From the NCBI GenBank assembly GCA_900754605.1, contig CAAEDK010000066.1:1-24581 (forward strand): a stretch of 24,581 bases of DNA. The letters run 5' to 3'. The translations under genes were made by a program, and so were the position numbers. The notes under the pieces were generated by a model that saw only the letters and a list, made by a program, of their open reading frames with translations, had not been told where the DNA came from and ran no database searches. Origin of the DNA: an uncultured Oscillospiraceae bacterium. GTDB taxonomy: Bacteria; Bacillota_A; Clostridia; Oscillospirales; Oscillospiraceae. Shown piece by piece: positions 7,719-14,828 of the stretch (position 1 is its first letter; the number at the start of each line of letters is the position of its first letter).

Positions 7719-8625
7719 GGGGGTTTCCATCCGCTTCGGTGACAACCCTGAGGCGGTGAGCGATACGACATTTACGGTAGGCGACGGCGACCGTCTGGCG
7801 GTGGTGGGGGAAACGGGCAGCGGAAAGAGCGTCCTGCTGTTGGCCGCACTGGGGCTGCTGCCCGCCTCAGCCCGGGTCACCGGCTCTATCCGCCTCAACG
7901 GCCGCGAGTTGTTGGGCTGCCGGGAGCGGGAGTTCAACCAGATCCGGGGAAAAGAGATCGCCTATATTCCGCAGGGAAGCGGGAATGGGCTCAATCCACT
8001 CTATACCGTGGGCCGCCAGCTTTGCGAGGCCATTCGAAAGCATCAGCCCTGTACCCGGAGAGAAGCGCTGGTTCAGGCGGCCGCGCTGTTGGAGTCCTTT
8101 GGGCTGGAGCATGGCGCGGCTCTGTGCCGCAGCTATCCTTTTCAGCTCTCCGGCGGTATGCGCCAGCGGGTACTGATCGCCATGGGGATCGCCGCCGGGG
8201 CGGATCTGGTTCTGGCGGATGAACCTACCAAGGGGCTGGACCGCCGGCGCATCGCCTTGGTGGAGGATGCCTTCCAACGGCTGGGGGAGCGCACCCTGCT
8301 CTGCGTCACCCACGATCTCCGTTTTGCACACGCCATCTCCTCCCGGGTGGTGGTTATGTACGCCTCCCAGCAGATCGAGAGCGGCGACAGCCCCTCCTTT
8401 TTTGCCGAGCCCCTGCACCCCTACTCCAGGGCCATGCTGGAGGCTCTGCCGGAGAACGGCCTGCGCGCCAATATGGGCTTTGCGCCGCCCCGGCAGGACG
8501 TTGACGCCCAGAGCGTCTGCCACTTTTACGGCCGGTGCCCATGGCGCTCGGAGCGCTGCCGGAAGGCGCCGCCGCTGATGACGGTGGGGAAGCGGAAGGT
8601 GAGGTGCTGGAAGTATGCTGATTGA
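7705..8625 (+). CDS. ABC transporter ATP-binding protein, DppD/OppD type
   Basis: Cytoplasmic ATPase, 306 aa. Walker A is GETGSGKS (residues 35-42), the Q-loop region YIPQGSG (87-93), the ABC signature LSGGMRQ (148-154), Walker B LVLADEP (168-174) and the switch histidine H203. After the core, a tail with YGRCPWRSERC matches the OppD/DppD C-terminal extension, whose cysteine-rich motif is known in some members to hold an Fe-S cluster. I start it at ATG 7705 because AAGGAGG lies 6 bases upstream; the open frame extends further but without support. It overlaps the preceding permease gene by 14 bases and the next ATPase gene by 11. Confidence 0.94.
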   Translation: MLEIEGVSIRFGDNPEAVSDTTFTVGDGDRLAVVGETGSGKSVLLLAALGLLPASARVTGSIRLNGRELLGCREREFNQIRGKEIAYIPQGSGNGLNPLYTVGRQLCEAIRKHQPCTRREALVQAAALLESFGLEHGAALCRSYPFQLSGGMRQRVLIAMGIAAGADLVLADEPTKGLDRRRIALVEDAFQRLGERTLLCVTHDLRFAHAISSRVVVMYASQQIESGDSPSFFAEPLHPYSRAMLEALPENGLRANMGFAPPRQDVDAQSVCHFYGRCPWRSERCRKAPPLMTVGKRKVRCWKYAD

Positions 8626-9277
8626 GGTGCAGGGCCTGTCCAAGCGATACCGCCCCCGCGGCCCCATGGTGGTGGAGGAGATCTCCTTTACCATCGACCG
8701 GGGAGAGACGCTGGCCATTTTCGGTGACAGCGGCAGCGGCAAGTCCACCATCGGCCAGATCCTGGCAGGAATCTATCCAGCCACCGCCGGAGAGGTGAGG
8801 CTGGACGGGCAGAGGTTGTCCTATCCCCTCCGGGGGCCCGCCCGAAGGCGGATTCAAATCCTGTTTCAGCATCCGGAGGTGGCGTTCAATCCCAAGCTGC
8901 GGCTGATCGACAGTATGCGGGAGCCTTACCGCCTGTTCCATCTGCCTTATACCCGGCAGGGACTGTGCGATTATCTGGAGCGCTACGGAATTTATGAGGA
9001 ACACCTGGACCGCTTTCCGGCGGAGCTCAGCGGAGGGGAGCTCCAACGGCTTGCCTTGGCCCGTGCGATGCTGATGGACCCCTCTTTTCTGGTTCTGGAT
9101 GAGCCGACCTCCATGCTGGATGTGATTTCTCAGGCGCAGATGATCCACTTGCTGCAGGAAATTCAGCAGGAGCGGGAGGTGGGCTACCTGTTTATCTCTC
9201 ACGACCGCGCTCTATGTGAGCGCTTCTGTACGGCGATCCGCCCTCTGGAGGGCGGAAGACTGGGAGAACCCGTATGA
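8615..9277 (+). CDS. ABC transporter ATP-binding protein, DppF/OppF type, short form
   Basis: Second ATPase of the pair, 220 aa, shorter than classic OppF/DppF (about 300 or more) because the C-terminal oligopeptide-transporter extension is absent. Walker A is GDSGSGKST (37-45), the Q-loop ILFQHPE (82-88), the signature LSGGE (138-142), Walker B FLVLDEP (158-164) and the switch histidine H196. It overlaps the previous gene by 11 bases and is the last gene of the operon; an intrinsic terminator begins 7 bases after its stop. It presumably heterodimerises with the DppD-like ATPase. Confidence 0.93.
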   Translation: MLIEVQGLSKRYRPRGPMVVEEISFTIDRGETLAIFGDSGSGKSTIGQILAGIYPATAGEVRLDGQRLSYPLRGPARRRIQILFQHPEVAFNPKLRLIDSMREPYRLFHLPYTRQGLCDYLERYGIYEEHLDRFPAELSGGELQRLALARAMLMDPSFLVLDEPTSMLDVISQAQMIHLLQEIQQEREVGYLFISHDRALCERFCTAIRPLEGGRLGEPV

Positions 9278-9283
9278 AAAATG

Positions 9284-9320
9284 CGCCGTCCGGCCTGAGC
9301 CGGACGGCGTACATCTCTTT
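9284..9320 (+). terminator. Intrinsic terminator of the ABC operon
   Basis: An 11-bp perfect GC-rich stem (CGCCGTCCGGC, loop CTGA, GCCGGACGGCG, 9284-9309) is followed by ACATCTCTTTT. It closes the seven-gene operon. Confidence 0.8.
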
Positions 9321-9542
9321 TGGTTAGTGTAATGTTTTTCGCGGACTGGAAAGCTAATGAAATGCGTGTGGACTCTAGATATTATCCGGTTTTACAATGA
9401 TTTCTAAGCCCTCTGCCTCCCAGTTTATCTCTTTGCTTGTTACTCTTATCCAATTACAGAATAAACCCTTTTTGTTCATAACACCAGCCTGAAGTACTGT
9501 TGTATGACGCTTACGCTATATGGGCACCATAAAAGCAATTTT
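9321..9542. other. AT-richer spacer, no firm gene
   Basis: Base composition drops here compared with the operon to the left. On the minus strand a 34-codon frame (9375-9479) starts with ATG but has no good ribosome site and no recognisable product. I regard the stretch as the tail of the lower-GC insert that carries the next two genes. Confidence 0.4.
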
Positions 9543-10076
9543 CTATTCATCCTCCTCGACCGGACGCCATGCCTGTCCAAATTTTACATCTCGAAACAGC
9601 GCGGCCAAGCCGGTGATCTGTTTGAGTCGTAGGACTTCATCCTTGTCCATCCCCAAATGCTTGGCGATCCAGGCGTCGGACCGCCCAAGCTCATGCAGTT
9701 CCTTGATTATATTGCTCATCAGATCCACATTATGGGATCCTCTGGCACGGTTGTGCCGTATGGTACTTGCCATACGGTTGGAGAGAGGCTTGTCGATCAC
9801 TGCCACTGGAAGCATTCCCTGCTCCCGTTCATAGATATCCCGGTGTTCCTTCATTACGCGCCAGCGGTGGAAGCCATCTACAATGGCATATAGATCCTGT
9901 TTGGCAGAGTAATAGCAAACGATTGGCTGGGTATATCCGTCCTCCAGAATACTGAGGTAGAGTAGTTTCATCTCCGGAGGCGCTACACTGTTTGGATTAT
10001 ATGTATTGGGGATGATCTTTTCAAACGGCACAGCAATAATACGATAGGCCGGACTGCGAAACGGTTCACTTGTCAT
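9543..10076 (-). CDS. ParB/sulfiredoxin-fold protein, IbrB-like
   Basis: A 177-aa protein with a ParB N-terminal (ParB/Srx nuclease-like) domain. The substrate loop is VDGFHRW (residues 66-72), and TIRHNRARGSH (105-115) is typical of the IbrB subgroup. A helix-turn-helix-like segment covers about 133-153 (SDAWIAKHLGMDKDEV). It overlaps the upstream PP-loop gene by 11 bases, so the two are translated as a pair. IbrA/IbrB pairs are known from E. coli, where they were described as activators of immunoglobulin-binding (eib) genes; their chemistry is not settled. It is not a chromosome-partitioning ParB, because the DNA-binding linker and dimerisation domains are missing. It has no visible link to B12. 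Confidence 0.85.
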   Translation of the reverse strand: MTSEPFRSPAYRIIAVPFEKIIPNTYNPNSVAPPEMKLLYLSILEDGYTQPIVCYYSAKQDLYAIVDGFHRWRVMKEHRDIYEREQGMLPVAVIDKPLSNRMASTIRHNRARGSHNVDLMSNIIKELHELGRSDAWIAKHLGMDKDEVLRLKQITGLAALFRDVKFGQAWRPVEEDE

Positions 10077-11385
10077 TTATGATCCCCCTATACTTCCGCT
10101 TAAATAGATCGACCCGCTTCTGCTCTTGCCGGGTCAGGCCGAAGCCCATAAAGCGACAGGTGTGGTCATTTTTCAAAATACAATAGCACATCCGTTTCCA
10201 GCTTGGAATGTCTTTGGTACTCTTAATATCATCCGTATGATCCGGAATCGGTCCAAGAAAGACCACGCGGGATTTTTTATCTAGTGTATAGTTGGATACA
10301 CCGTTTCGTTGAATCTGATATCCATGTTCCTCTAACTCACGAATGACTTCCTCAGAGAGCCCGCCGCCCGTTTCGTGCCAGAACTGAATCGAGGTCTTGA
10401 ATTTTTTTACATAATTGTTTTGAAGCCGCTTGGGCAGCGTATCCAGCAGGAACTTTGTGTAGGACTGCCAGGTATGCCCCTCTGGCAGAGTGATGCTGCG
10501 ATAGCCCATGGCTTTGGTCCGACCATAGATCGCACCAAAGTTGGCCCCCCGCACCCGGCCGACCAGCCTGGTCCAAATCTCCGGATCAATCACCCGGTAT
10601 AAATTCAGCGCATCCTTGGAGTAATCATTGAACGGAGAGGCCACCCGCATCTGGTCGATCTTGAGCCCCGCCTGATAATACAGATCATAGAGTCGATTAT
10701 ATTCATAGCCAAACCGGGAAATCGCGACCCACACATCCCTGTTAGACCAGTCATAAAGGGGAGAAGCGCACCACACATCCTTGAACTGCTTGGAGATCCA
10801 ACATTCTCCCTTATAGCCATGTTTCTTATTGACAAATCCGCTGTACCTCTGCAACGATTCATCTGCCCGTAATCCCAACAGACAAACAGTACGTCCCCCG
10901 CCATGGCGTTCCTTATAAAAACGCCCAAACTGCTTAGCAAGGTCCTCCTGGTGCATCCGGTAGCGGTAATGATCGAACGGCTTATCCATATTGATGACAT
11001 AGGAATAGCTGGGCATGGGACGCACCCACAGTTCAGGATGCCTGTCATCCCAGGGATACCAAAACATCTCATAGCTGGACAGGGCAGTTCGGGTAGCCAT
11101 AGGCAGACATACCCAGTAGGGATCGACCTCAGACTCCAAACGCTCAAATGTTTTTGTGACATATTCCGTCGTCACTGTATATTGTGCCTCAAAATCCTGA
11201 TGAAAGACGCCGACCGTCCGCTGTGGGTAATAAGTGCGCTTAAAATCCAGCAGAAGGTTCAGAAGAAGCCCACTGTCCTTACCGCCGCTGAATGAAACGT
11301 AGATGTTCTCAAACTCGCGGAACAAAAAATCAAAGCGCTCCTGTACTGCTTCATATACGTTTTTCTGAATGTATTCTCGTTTCAT
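10066..11385 (-). CDS. PP-loop ATP pyrophosphatase with DUF3440, IbrA-like
   Basis: A 439-aa protein of the PAPS-reductase/adenine-nucleotide alpha-hydrolase superfamily. The PP-loop SGGKDS is at residues 33-38. The C-terminal half is the DUF3440 region, with a cluster of tryptophan-rich and aromatic motifs (WYPWDDRHPELW, SPLYDWSNRDVW). These proteins activate a substrate by adenylation using ATP; the real substrate of DUF3440 members is unknown, and a role in sulfate assimilation is not implied. It pairs with the ParB-like protein downstream. The ribosome site before the ATG is weak (AGAGAG). Codon use is AT-richer than in the flanking B12 genes, which suggests acquisition by transfer. Confidence 0.88.
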   Translation of the reverse strand: MKREYIQKNVYEAVQERFDFLFREFENIYVSFSGGKDSGLLLNLLLDFKRTYYPQRTVGVFHQDFEAQYTVTTEYVTKTFERLESEVDPYWVCLPMATRTALSSYEMFWYPWDDRHPELWVRPMPSYSYVINMDKPFDHYRYRMHQEDLAKQFGRFYKERHGGGRTVCLLGLRADESLQRYSGFVNKKHGYKGECWISKQFKDVWCASPLYDWSNRDVWVAISRFGYEYNRLYDLYYQAGLKIDQMRVASPFNDYSKDALNLYRVIDPEIWTRLVGRVRGANFGAIYGRTKAMGYRSITLPEGHTWQSYTKFLLDTLPKRLQNNYVKKFKTSIQFWHETGGGLSEEVIRELEEHGYQIQRNGVSNYTLDKKSRVVFLGPIPDHTDDIKSTKDIPSWKRMCYCILKNDHTCRFMGFGLTRQEQKRVDLFKRKYRGIINDK

Positions 11386-11632
11386 ATCTCTCTATCTCAA
11401 AACGATGCAATTTTCGGTATGATTACTCTTTCGAAAATATTGTAAAAAATCCCCCTCTTAAATGCACGGACAGGAAACCGTGGTCATGTGTGCGACGACC
11501 AAACCAGCAGATGTTTAGAAGCCCGCTATTCAAGACCTGCTCCTATTATGGTGTCCGTGATTGCATGATTAGGAGTTTGATTCGGCGCCCCCAAAAGCGA
11601 GCTGCAAGTTTACAGATGAAAATATTACCAAA
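11386..11632 (-). other. Long 5' leader of the IbrA/IbrB-like pair
   Basis: If the promoter at 11633-11661 is used, this 240-base leader precedes the IbrA-like gene. It holds only small hairpins (for example CACGG/CCGTG around 11469-11486) and no riboswitch that I recognise. Frames on the plus strand are not protein-like. Confidence 0.35.
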
Positions 11633-11661
11633 ATTATAACACTTTTCGACAAAAATCGCAA
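11633..11661 (-). promoter_or_regulatory. Promoter of the IbrA/IbrB-like pair
   Basis: On the minus strand: -35 TTGCGA, a 17-base spacer, then an extended -10, TGTTATAAT (hexamer complementary to 11633-11638). The hexamer and spacing are both near consensus. Transcription would start near 11626. Confidence 0.65.
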
Positions 11662-11716
11662 TAGGAACAGGCGCCATCTCTATTTGTAAGTAAGTCCACG
11701 AAAAGGAGCCAACTCC

Positions 11717-11875
11717 ATGACGGCCACAGGCCGAATTTATTTTTGCCTCCTTGGTCGAGATAAGTTAAATAGCGTTTGGAAAATTTTTGTGTTTGCCCCT
11801 TGCATTTCAAGAGAAAAGTTGTATAATAAACTCAAAAGAAAGCCCTTTGTAAAGTGCAAGTTTTACAAAAGATAG
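11717..11875 (+). CDS. Possible small basic peptide, 52 aa
   Basis: An ATG at 11717 is preceded by AAGGAG with an 8-base spacer, and the frame stays open for 52 codons, giving a Lys/Arg- and aromatic-rich peptide ending in KCKFYKR. I recognise no family. Against it: the region is AT-rich, no promoter is obvious upstream, and the -10 box of the following riboswitch leader lies inside the frame. It may be a relic of the insert's right end. Confidence 0.22.
   Translation: MTATGRIYFCLLGRDKLNSVWKIFVFAPCISREKLYNKLKRKPFVKCKFYKR
11800..11827 (+). promoter_or_regulatory. Promoter of the second cobalamin leader
   Basis: A perfect -10 TATAAT (11822-11827) lies 16 bases after a weak -35 TTGCAT (11800-11805). 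The start near 11834 leads into about 160 bases of structured leader, including a CTTTGTAAA/TTTACAAAG hairpin, before the riboswitch core. Confidence 0.55.
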
Positions 11876-11984
11876 TTCTTTGAAGGGAATGGTTCCTGAG
11901 TCCTGCATGGGCAGAGCGGCATGCACCTTCCCGTAAAATTTAATATGAATCCGGCTTTTGTGGCAAATGCGCGACCCGGTTCCC

Positions 11985-12256
11985 GTCAGGGACCGGACAC
12001 GCATCCTTGTTTCTGAACAAGGGAATCAGGTGAAATTCCTGGACATGTTTTGCAGCAGGAGCCGCGGCGAAAGCTGCGGGGACGTGCAATTCAATAGCTG
12101 TGATTGTGGAGTGTATCCGTTTTCTGCGAAAGCAGGTCACTGGCGGTCGTAATGGCTCAGCTGGGAAGGCGGCGGATATGCGCAGGCGGGCTTTAGGCCC
12201 GTCGGGACACATCAGTCAGAAGACCTACTAGGAGCTTACCCCCAATTCCTTGGGGC
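11985..12256 (+). promoter_or_regulatory. Second cobalamin riboswitch, large form
   Basis: Core blocks in order: AAGGGAATCAGGTGAAATTCC (about 12019-12039, containing GGTGxAAxTCC), GCAGCAGGAGCCGCGG, GCAGGTCACTGG, CAGCTGGGAAGGCGGC, and the B12 box AGTCAGAAGACCTACT (12214-12229). A CCCCAA/TTGGGG hairpin follows directly (12240-12255). Peripheral arms are longer than usual (for example GGCGGGC/GCCCGTC), so the aptamer spans over 200 bases. Two intrinsic terminators lie downstream, which suggests transcriptional attenuation. Its position places the surface-protein cluster under B12 control. Confidence 0.88.
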
Positions 12257-12326
12257 TGCTCTGAGAAAAATGCCAAATAGAAAGATGGGCACGGGATGAG
12301 TGCTCTCTTCTGCCCGAAATGGGAAC

Positions 12327-12358
12327 AAAAGCGGACGCATATTTTGCGTCCGCTTTTT
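12327..12358 (+). terminator. Intrinsic terminator T1 downstream of the riboswitch
   Basis: AAAAGCGGACGCA pairs with TGCGTCCGCTTTT across a 5-base loop, followed by a T. It is a textbook terminator placed between the riboswitch and the first gene, consistent with a B12-triggered attenuator. Confidence 0.85.
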
Positions 12359-12375
12359 ATTCGCACGCTCGGGGG

Positions 12376-12410
12376 AAAGACGGACGTATCGGTATGCGTC
12401 CGTCTTTTTG
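12376..12410 (+). terminator. Intrinsic terminator T2, tandem copy
   Basis: AAAGACGGACG pairs with CGTCCGTCTTT (10-base loop) and is followed by TTG and TTT. The stem is related to T1, so the left arm of T1 (GGACGCATA) can pair perfectly with the right arm of T2 (TATGCGTCC), giving a possible alternative fold. Confidence 0.8.
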
Positions 12411-12473
12411 TTTCTATTGCCCCAAGAGGTCTGCGGGGCAGCCGGATTGTGCCACAAGTCAGGAGGCTGTTTT

Positions 12474-12839
12474 GTGAGCGGCAAGTATTTCACCGGTGAT
12501 CAGAAGCTCAGCAAAAAACTCATTGGGCGCACCAAGGAAGCGCTTCGTCAGCGAAATGTTCAGTTTGCCCAGACGCACGGTGACGCCAGCGACGAAGAGC
12601 TGCTGGACTATGTCCGGGGTGAGGCGGCACGGCTTGGAATGACGCCCAACGCCGGGGAGATCATCGGAGGCCACTTTATCGCGGTTCGCTTTGGCTGCTG
12701 GAAGAATGTGGTCACGGCGGCGGGGCTGGTCCCGCCGAAGAAGCAGAAGCCCCTCCCCAAGCGGCAGATCTTCAAGGAGGAGCTCCGCTGTCAGGCGAGA
12801 GAGCGGGCATACACAGAGCAACAGAACAGCAGCGAGTAA
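12474..12839 (+). CDS. Small protein with a homing-endonuclease-associated repeat
   Basis: A 121-aa basic protein starting at GTG 12474, chosen because a perfect AGGAGG lies 7 bases upstream; the frame is open further 5' but runs back through the terminators. Residues about 37-85 match the HNH/homing-endonuclease-associated helical repeat: SDEELLDYV...LGMTPNAGEI...FGCWKNVVTAAGL. No HNH nuclease motif is present, so it may be only a DNA-binding protein. It is the first gene after the second cobalamin riboswitch. A related repeat is found in the protein at 20396, also first after a putative riboswitch, which hints at a regulatory role (inference). Confidence 0.75.
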   Translation: MSGKYFTGDQKLSKKLIGRTKEALRQRNVQFAQTHGDASDEELLDYVRGEAARLGMTPNAGEIIGGHFIAVRFGCWKNVVTAAGLVPPKKQKPLPKRQIFKEELRCQARERAYTEQQNSSE

Positions 12840-12846
12840 TCCTGAT

Positions 12847-12894
12847 GAAGAAGGGGGTCCCCTTCTTCCGTCATAGGGGGCTACCCCTATGACG
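12847..12894 (+). terminator. Two back-to-back perfect hairpins
   Basis: GAAGAAGGGG/CCCCTTCTTC (12847-12868, 2-base spacer) is followed without a gap by CGTCATAGGGG/CCCCTATGACG (12869-12894, loop GCTA). Neither has a long U-run. They lie 7 bases after the stop of the preceding gene and could form its transcript end. Confidence 0.5.
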
Positions 12895-13298
12895 AGCCTC
12901 CTTTAGGAATCCAGCGGGCCTTCGCCCGTTTCAAATGGCCGAAGCGCGGCCGACAACTGAATAGCGGCATCGGAAGGGGATACCGGCCTGGGGAAGCGCG
13001 CGGGGAGAGGAGCGCGCCAAGGGCCGAACAACGCGGTCTGCGTCGGGGCGGACGGGAGCGCAGGAACGGGGTCCGGTGCTTGCGCAAGGGCGCGTTCACA
13101 GGCCGGACAGGCCGTGACGATAAGTGATATGGGAATTTTATGCGAACTGGAAAGGTCGGGTGGTTGGGAAATGTCTTTTGATTGCGGCCATGGGAGCATG
13201 CACGCCTATGGCTGCTGAGTCCGTGTGCATGCCGCACGGGGAATCCTGCTCATGCGGCGGTCGAGCAAAGGAAGTTTAATTTTGAAGGAGAAAAAGCC
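12895..13298. other. GC-rich, highly structured spacer before the propeller gene
   Basis: I find no gene here. The stretch holds nested complementary blocks: GCGGGC/GCCCGT near 12918-12933, GCGCGC/GCGCGC within CGGCC/GGCCG (12985-13025), GCATGCAC/GTGCATGC (13196-13203 with 13225-13232) and GCCGCA/TGCGGC (13231-13236 with 13253-13258). GGCCAT...ATGGC (about 13187-13212) would overlap the GCATGCAC helix as a pseudoknot or alternative. Some of this may be a regulatory leader for the gene at 13299. I could not match it to a known riboswitch and saw no convincing promoter. Confidence 0.4.
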
Positions 13299-14696
13299 AT
13301 GCAAAAGATGAAAAATGGTAAAAAGGTTCTGTCCGTGTGCCTGTCTCTGGCGATGGCCGCGGGCATGCTGTCCACCAGCGCGTTCGCGTCCTGGAACGTC
13401 TACGGCGGCAGCAACAATCACAACGCGGTGGTGACGGAGGCTCCTACCACGCCGGATAAATCCGGCCTGGACAGCTACATCCAACTGCATTGTACCGGCT
13501 CCGGCTGGGACGGCGTGGACAACGTGCCCGTATTGCAGACGGTGAACGGGACTACCTATGCTTACGTTCTCTACGATGGCTATGGAGCCAGCGGCGCGCT
13601 GGTAGCCAAGATCAGGTGCGCGGAAAACGGCGGCAGCAGCATCGTCTGGACTACCGATCCCTACGGCACGGAGGGAACCTCTCTGAACGCCAAGAGCGGC
13701 TTCCAACTGTCTACCCCCTATCTGGACGACAAGGGTACCCCCGACGACGCGTCGGACGATACCCTCTATGTGGGTACCATCAGCCAGTATGACGACTACG
13801 AGGGCGGTGAGTGGCTTACCGGTACCGGCAGCAAGGTTATGGCTCTTACCGGCCTGGATCAGAACAAACCCACTGTGACGAATGTCCTGACCGGCATCAA
13901 TGGCCAGATCAACACCCCCATCACCACCGACGGGACCTACCTGTACTTCGGCACCTGGCCCGGCGGCAGCAACGCGGGAACCTACTATCAGGTCAAGCTC
14001 TCCGACTACTCGGTGAAGACCTTCACCCCCGACAGCTACGGCTTCTACTGGGCCGGCGCGGTGAGCGACGGTACCAACGTCTACTTCGGCAGCGACAATG
14101 GCCTGCTGTACTGGCGGAGCATCGCGGATTTTGACACAACCGGCGGCGTGCTGGATCTGACCGATGTGGCCAGCGACGCGGGCAATGTGCGCTCCACCGT
14201 CATGATGGACGAAGACGGATTCCTGTACTTCACCACCCAGGGCGGCTACCTGTGGTGCTGCTCCTACAAGGACGGGCTGACGGTCGAGTGGCACATCAAA
14301 CTGGGCGCCACCTCCACCTCCACCCCCACCAAGGTGGGCGACCGCATCTACGTGGGCTACTACTCCGGCTTCAATGCCGGCGGTGTCCAGTGCGTCACGG
14401 TTTCTATTGGTGAGGATGGTAGCAGCTATATCCCTTCTGTCGCTCCAGTGGCCTCCGGCTTCCCCGTTCAGAGCTCCATCGTGGTGATGGGCGACGGCAC
14501 CGGCACCGACTACCTGTACTTCAACACCAACGCCCAGAAGGGTGCCGGCTACTGCTACAGCTATGACGGTGGCACGACCGGCAGCAAGGTTTGGGGCACA
14601 ACGGGCGACACCTACGCCCTGGGCGGCATGGCCATTGACAACGGCTACGCTGTCTTCGGCAATGACTATAACCACCTGTACGTGGTGCACGACTGA
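13299..14696 (+). CDS. Secreted beta-propeller protein (PQQ-repeat-like)
   Basis: A 465-aa secreted protein. The start ATG 13299 has AAGGAG 8 bases upstream and begins a classical signal peptide (Lys-rich, hydrophobic, cut after AFA near residue 30). The mature part shows repeated blades with a Tyr-Phe-Gly or Tyr-Val-Gly strand: TLYVGTISQYDD, YLYFGTWPGG, NVYFGSDNGLLYW, FLYFTTQGGYLW, RIYVGYYSG, DYLYFNTNAQ and YAVFGNDYNHLYVV. This is typical of PQQ-like/BamB-type propellers. No anchor is visible, so it is free or held by a partner such as the SLH protein downstream. In Bacteroidetes the surface B12-binding protein BtuG is also a beta-propeller; an analogous corrinoid-binding role here is inference from B12-controlled context only. 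Confidence 0.8.
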   Translation: MQKMKNGKKVLSVCLSLAMAAGMLSTSAFASWNVYGGSNNHNAVVTEAPTTPDKSGLDSYIQLHCTGSGWDGVDNVPVLQTVNGTTYAYVLYDGYGASGALVAKIRCAENGGSSIVWTTDPYGTEGTSLNAKSGFQLSTPYLDDKGTPDDASDDTLYVGTISQYDDYEGGEWLTGTGSKVMALTGLDQNKPTVTNVLTGINGQINTPITTDGTYLYFGTWPGGSNAGTYYQVKLSDYSVKTFTPDSYGFYWAGAVSDGTNVYFGSDNGLLYWRSIADFDTTGGVLDLTDVASDAGNVRSTVMMDEDGFLYFTTQGGYLWCCSYKDGLTVEWHIKLGATSTSTPTKVGDRIYVGYYSGFNAGGVQCVTVSIGEDGSSYIPSVAPVASGFPVQSSIVVMGDGTGTDYLYFNTNAQKGAGYCYSYDGGTTGSKVWGTTGDTYALGGMAIDNGYAVFGNDYNHLYVVHD

Positions 14697-14698
14697 CT

Positions 14699-14724
14699 GG
14701 AGTGGGCGGAGCTCCGCCCACTCC
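14699..14724 (+). repeat. Perfect palindrome just after the propeller gene
   Basis: A 26-base perfect palindrome (arms GGAGTGGGCGGAG and its complement) begins 3 bases after the stop codon. It has no U-run. It probably acts as an mRNA 3'-end hairpin. Confidence 0.5.
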
Positions 14725-14745
14725 ATGAGGAAGAGAAACGAAGCG

Positions 14746-14783
14746 CCTGGCCGCCGATGTGCTCGGCGGCCAGGGGTATTTTT
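14746..14783 (+). terminator. Intrinsic terminator between propeller and SLH protein genes
   Basis: A 12-bp perfect stem (CCTGGCCGCCGA, loop TGTGC, TCGGCGGCCAGG) is followed by GGTATTTTT. The next gene starts 45 bases later with no visible promoter between, so either it leaks or the downstream gene relies on read-through. A further hairpin, GGCAAAGCC/GGCTTTGCC (14785-14807), ends one base before the GGGAGG of the next gene and could modulate its translation. Confidence 0.7.
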
Positions 14784-14828
14784 CGGCAAAGCCTGGAAGG
14801 CTTTGCCTGGGAGGTTCCATAGTTTGTG

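Noticed and set aside
730..9277. Calling the ABC operon a nickel (Nik) or dipeptide (Dpp) system
   Set aside because: Family membership alone does not decide the substrate, and the cobalamin riboswitch argues against assigning either name.
12300..12473. Upstream extension of the small repeat-protein frame
   Set aside because: It would translate through both terminators; the GTG at 12474 has a perfect AGGAGG.
12887..13237. Minus-strand frame in the GC-rich spacer
   Set aside because: The translation is Pro/Arg/Ser low-complexity with no ribosome site or family signal.
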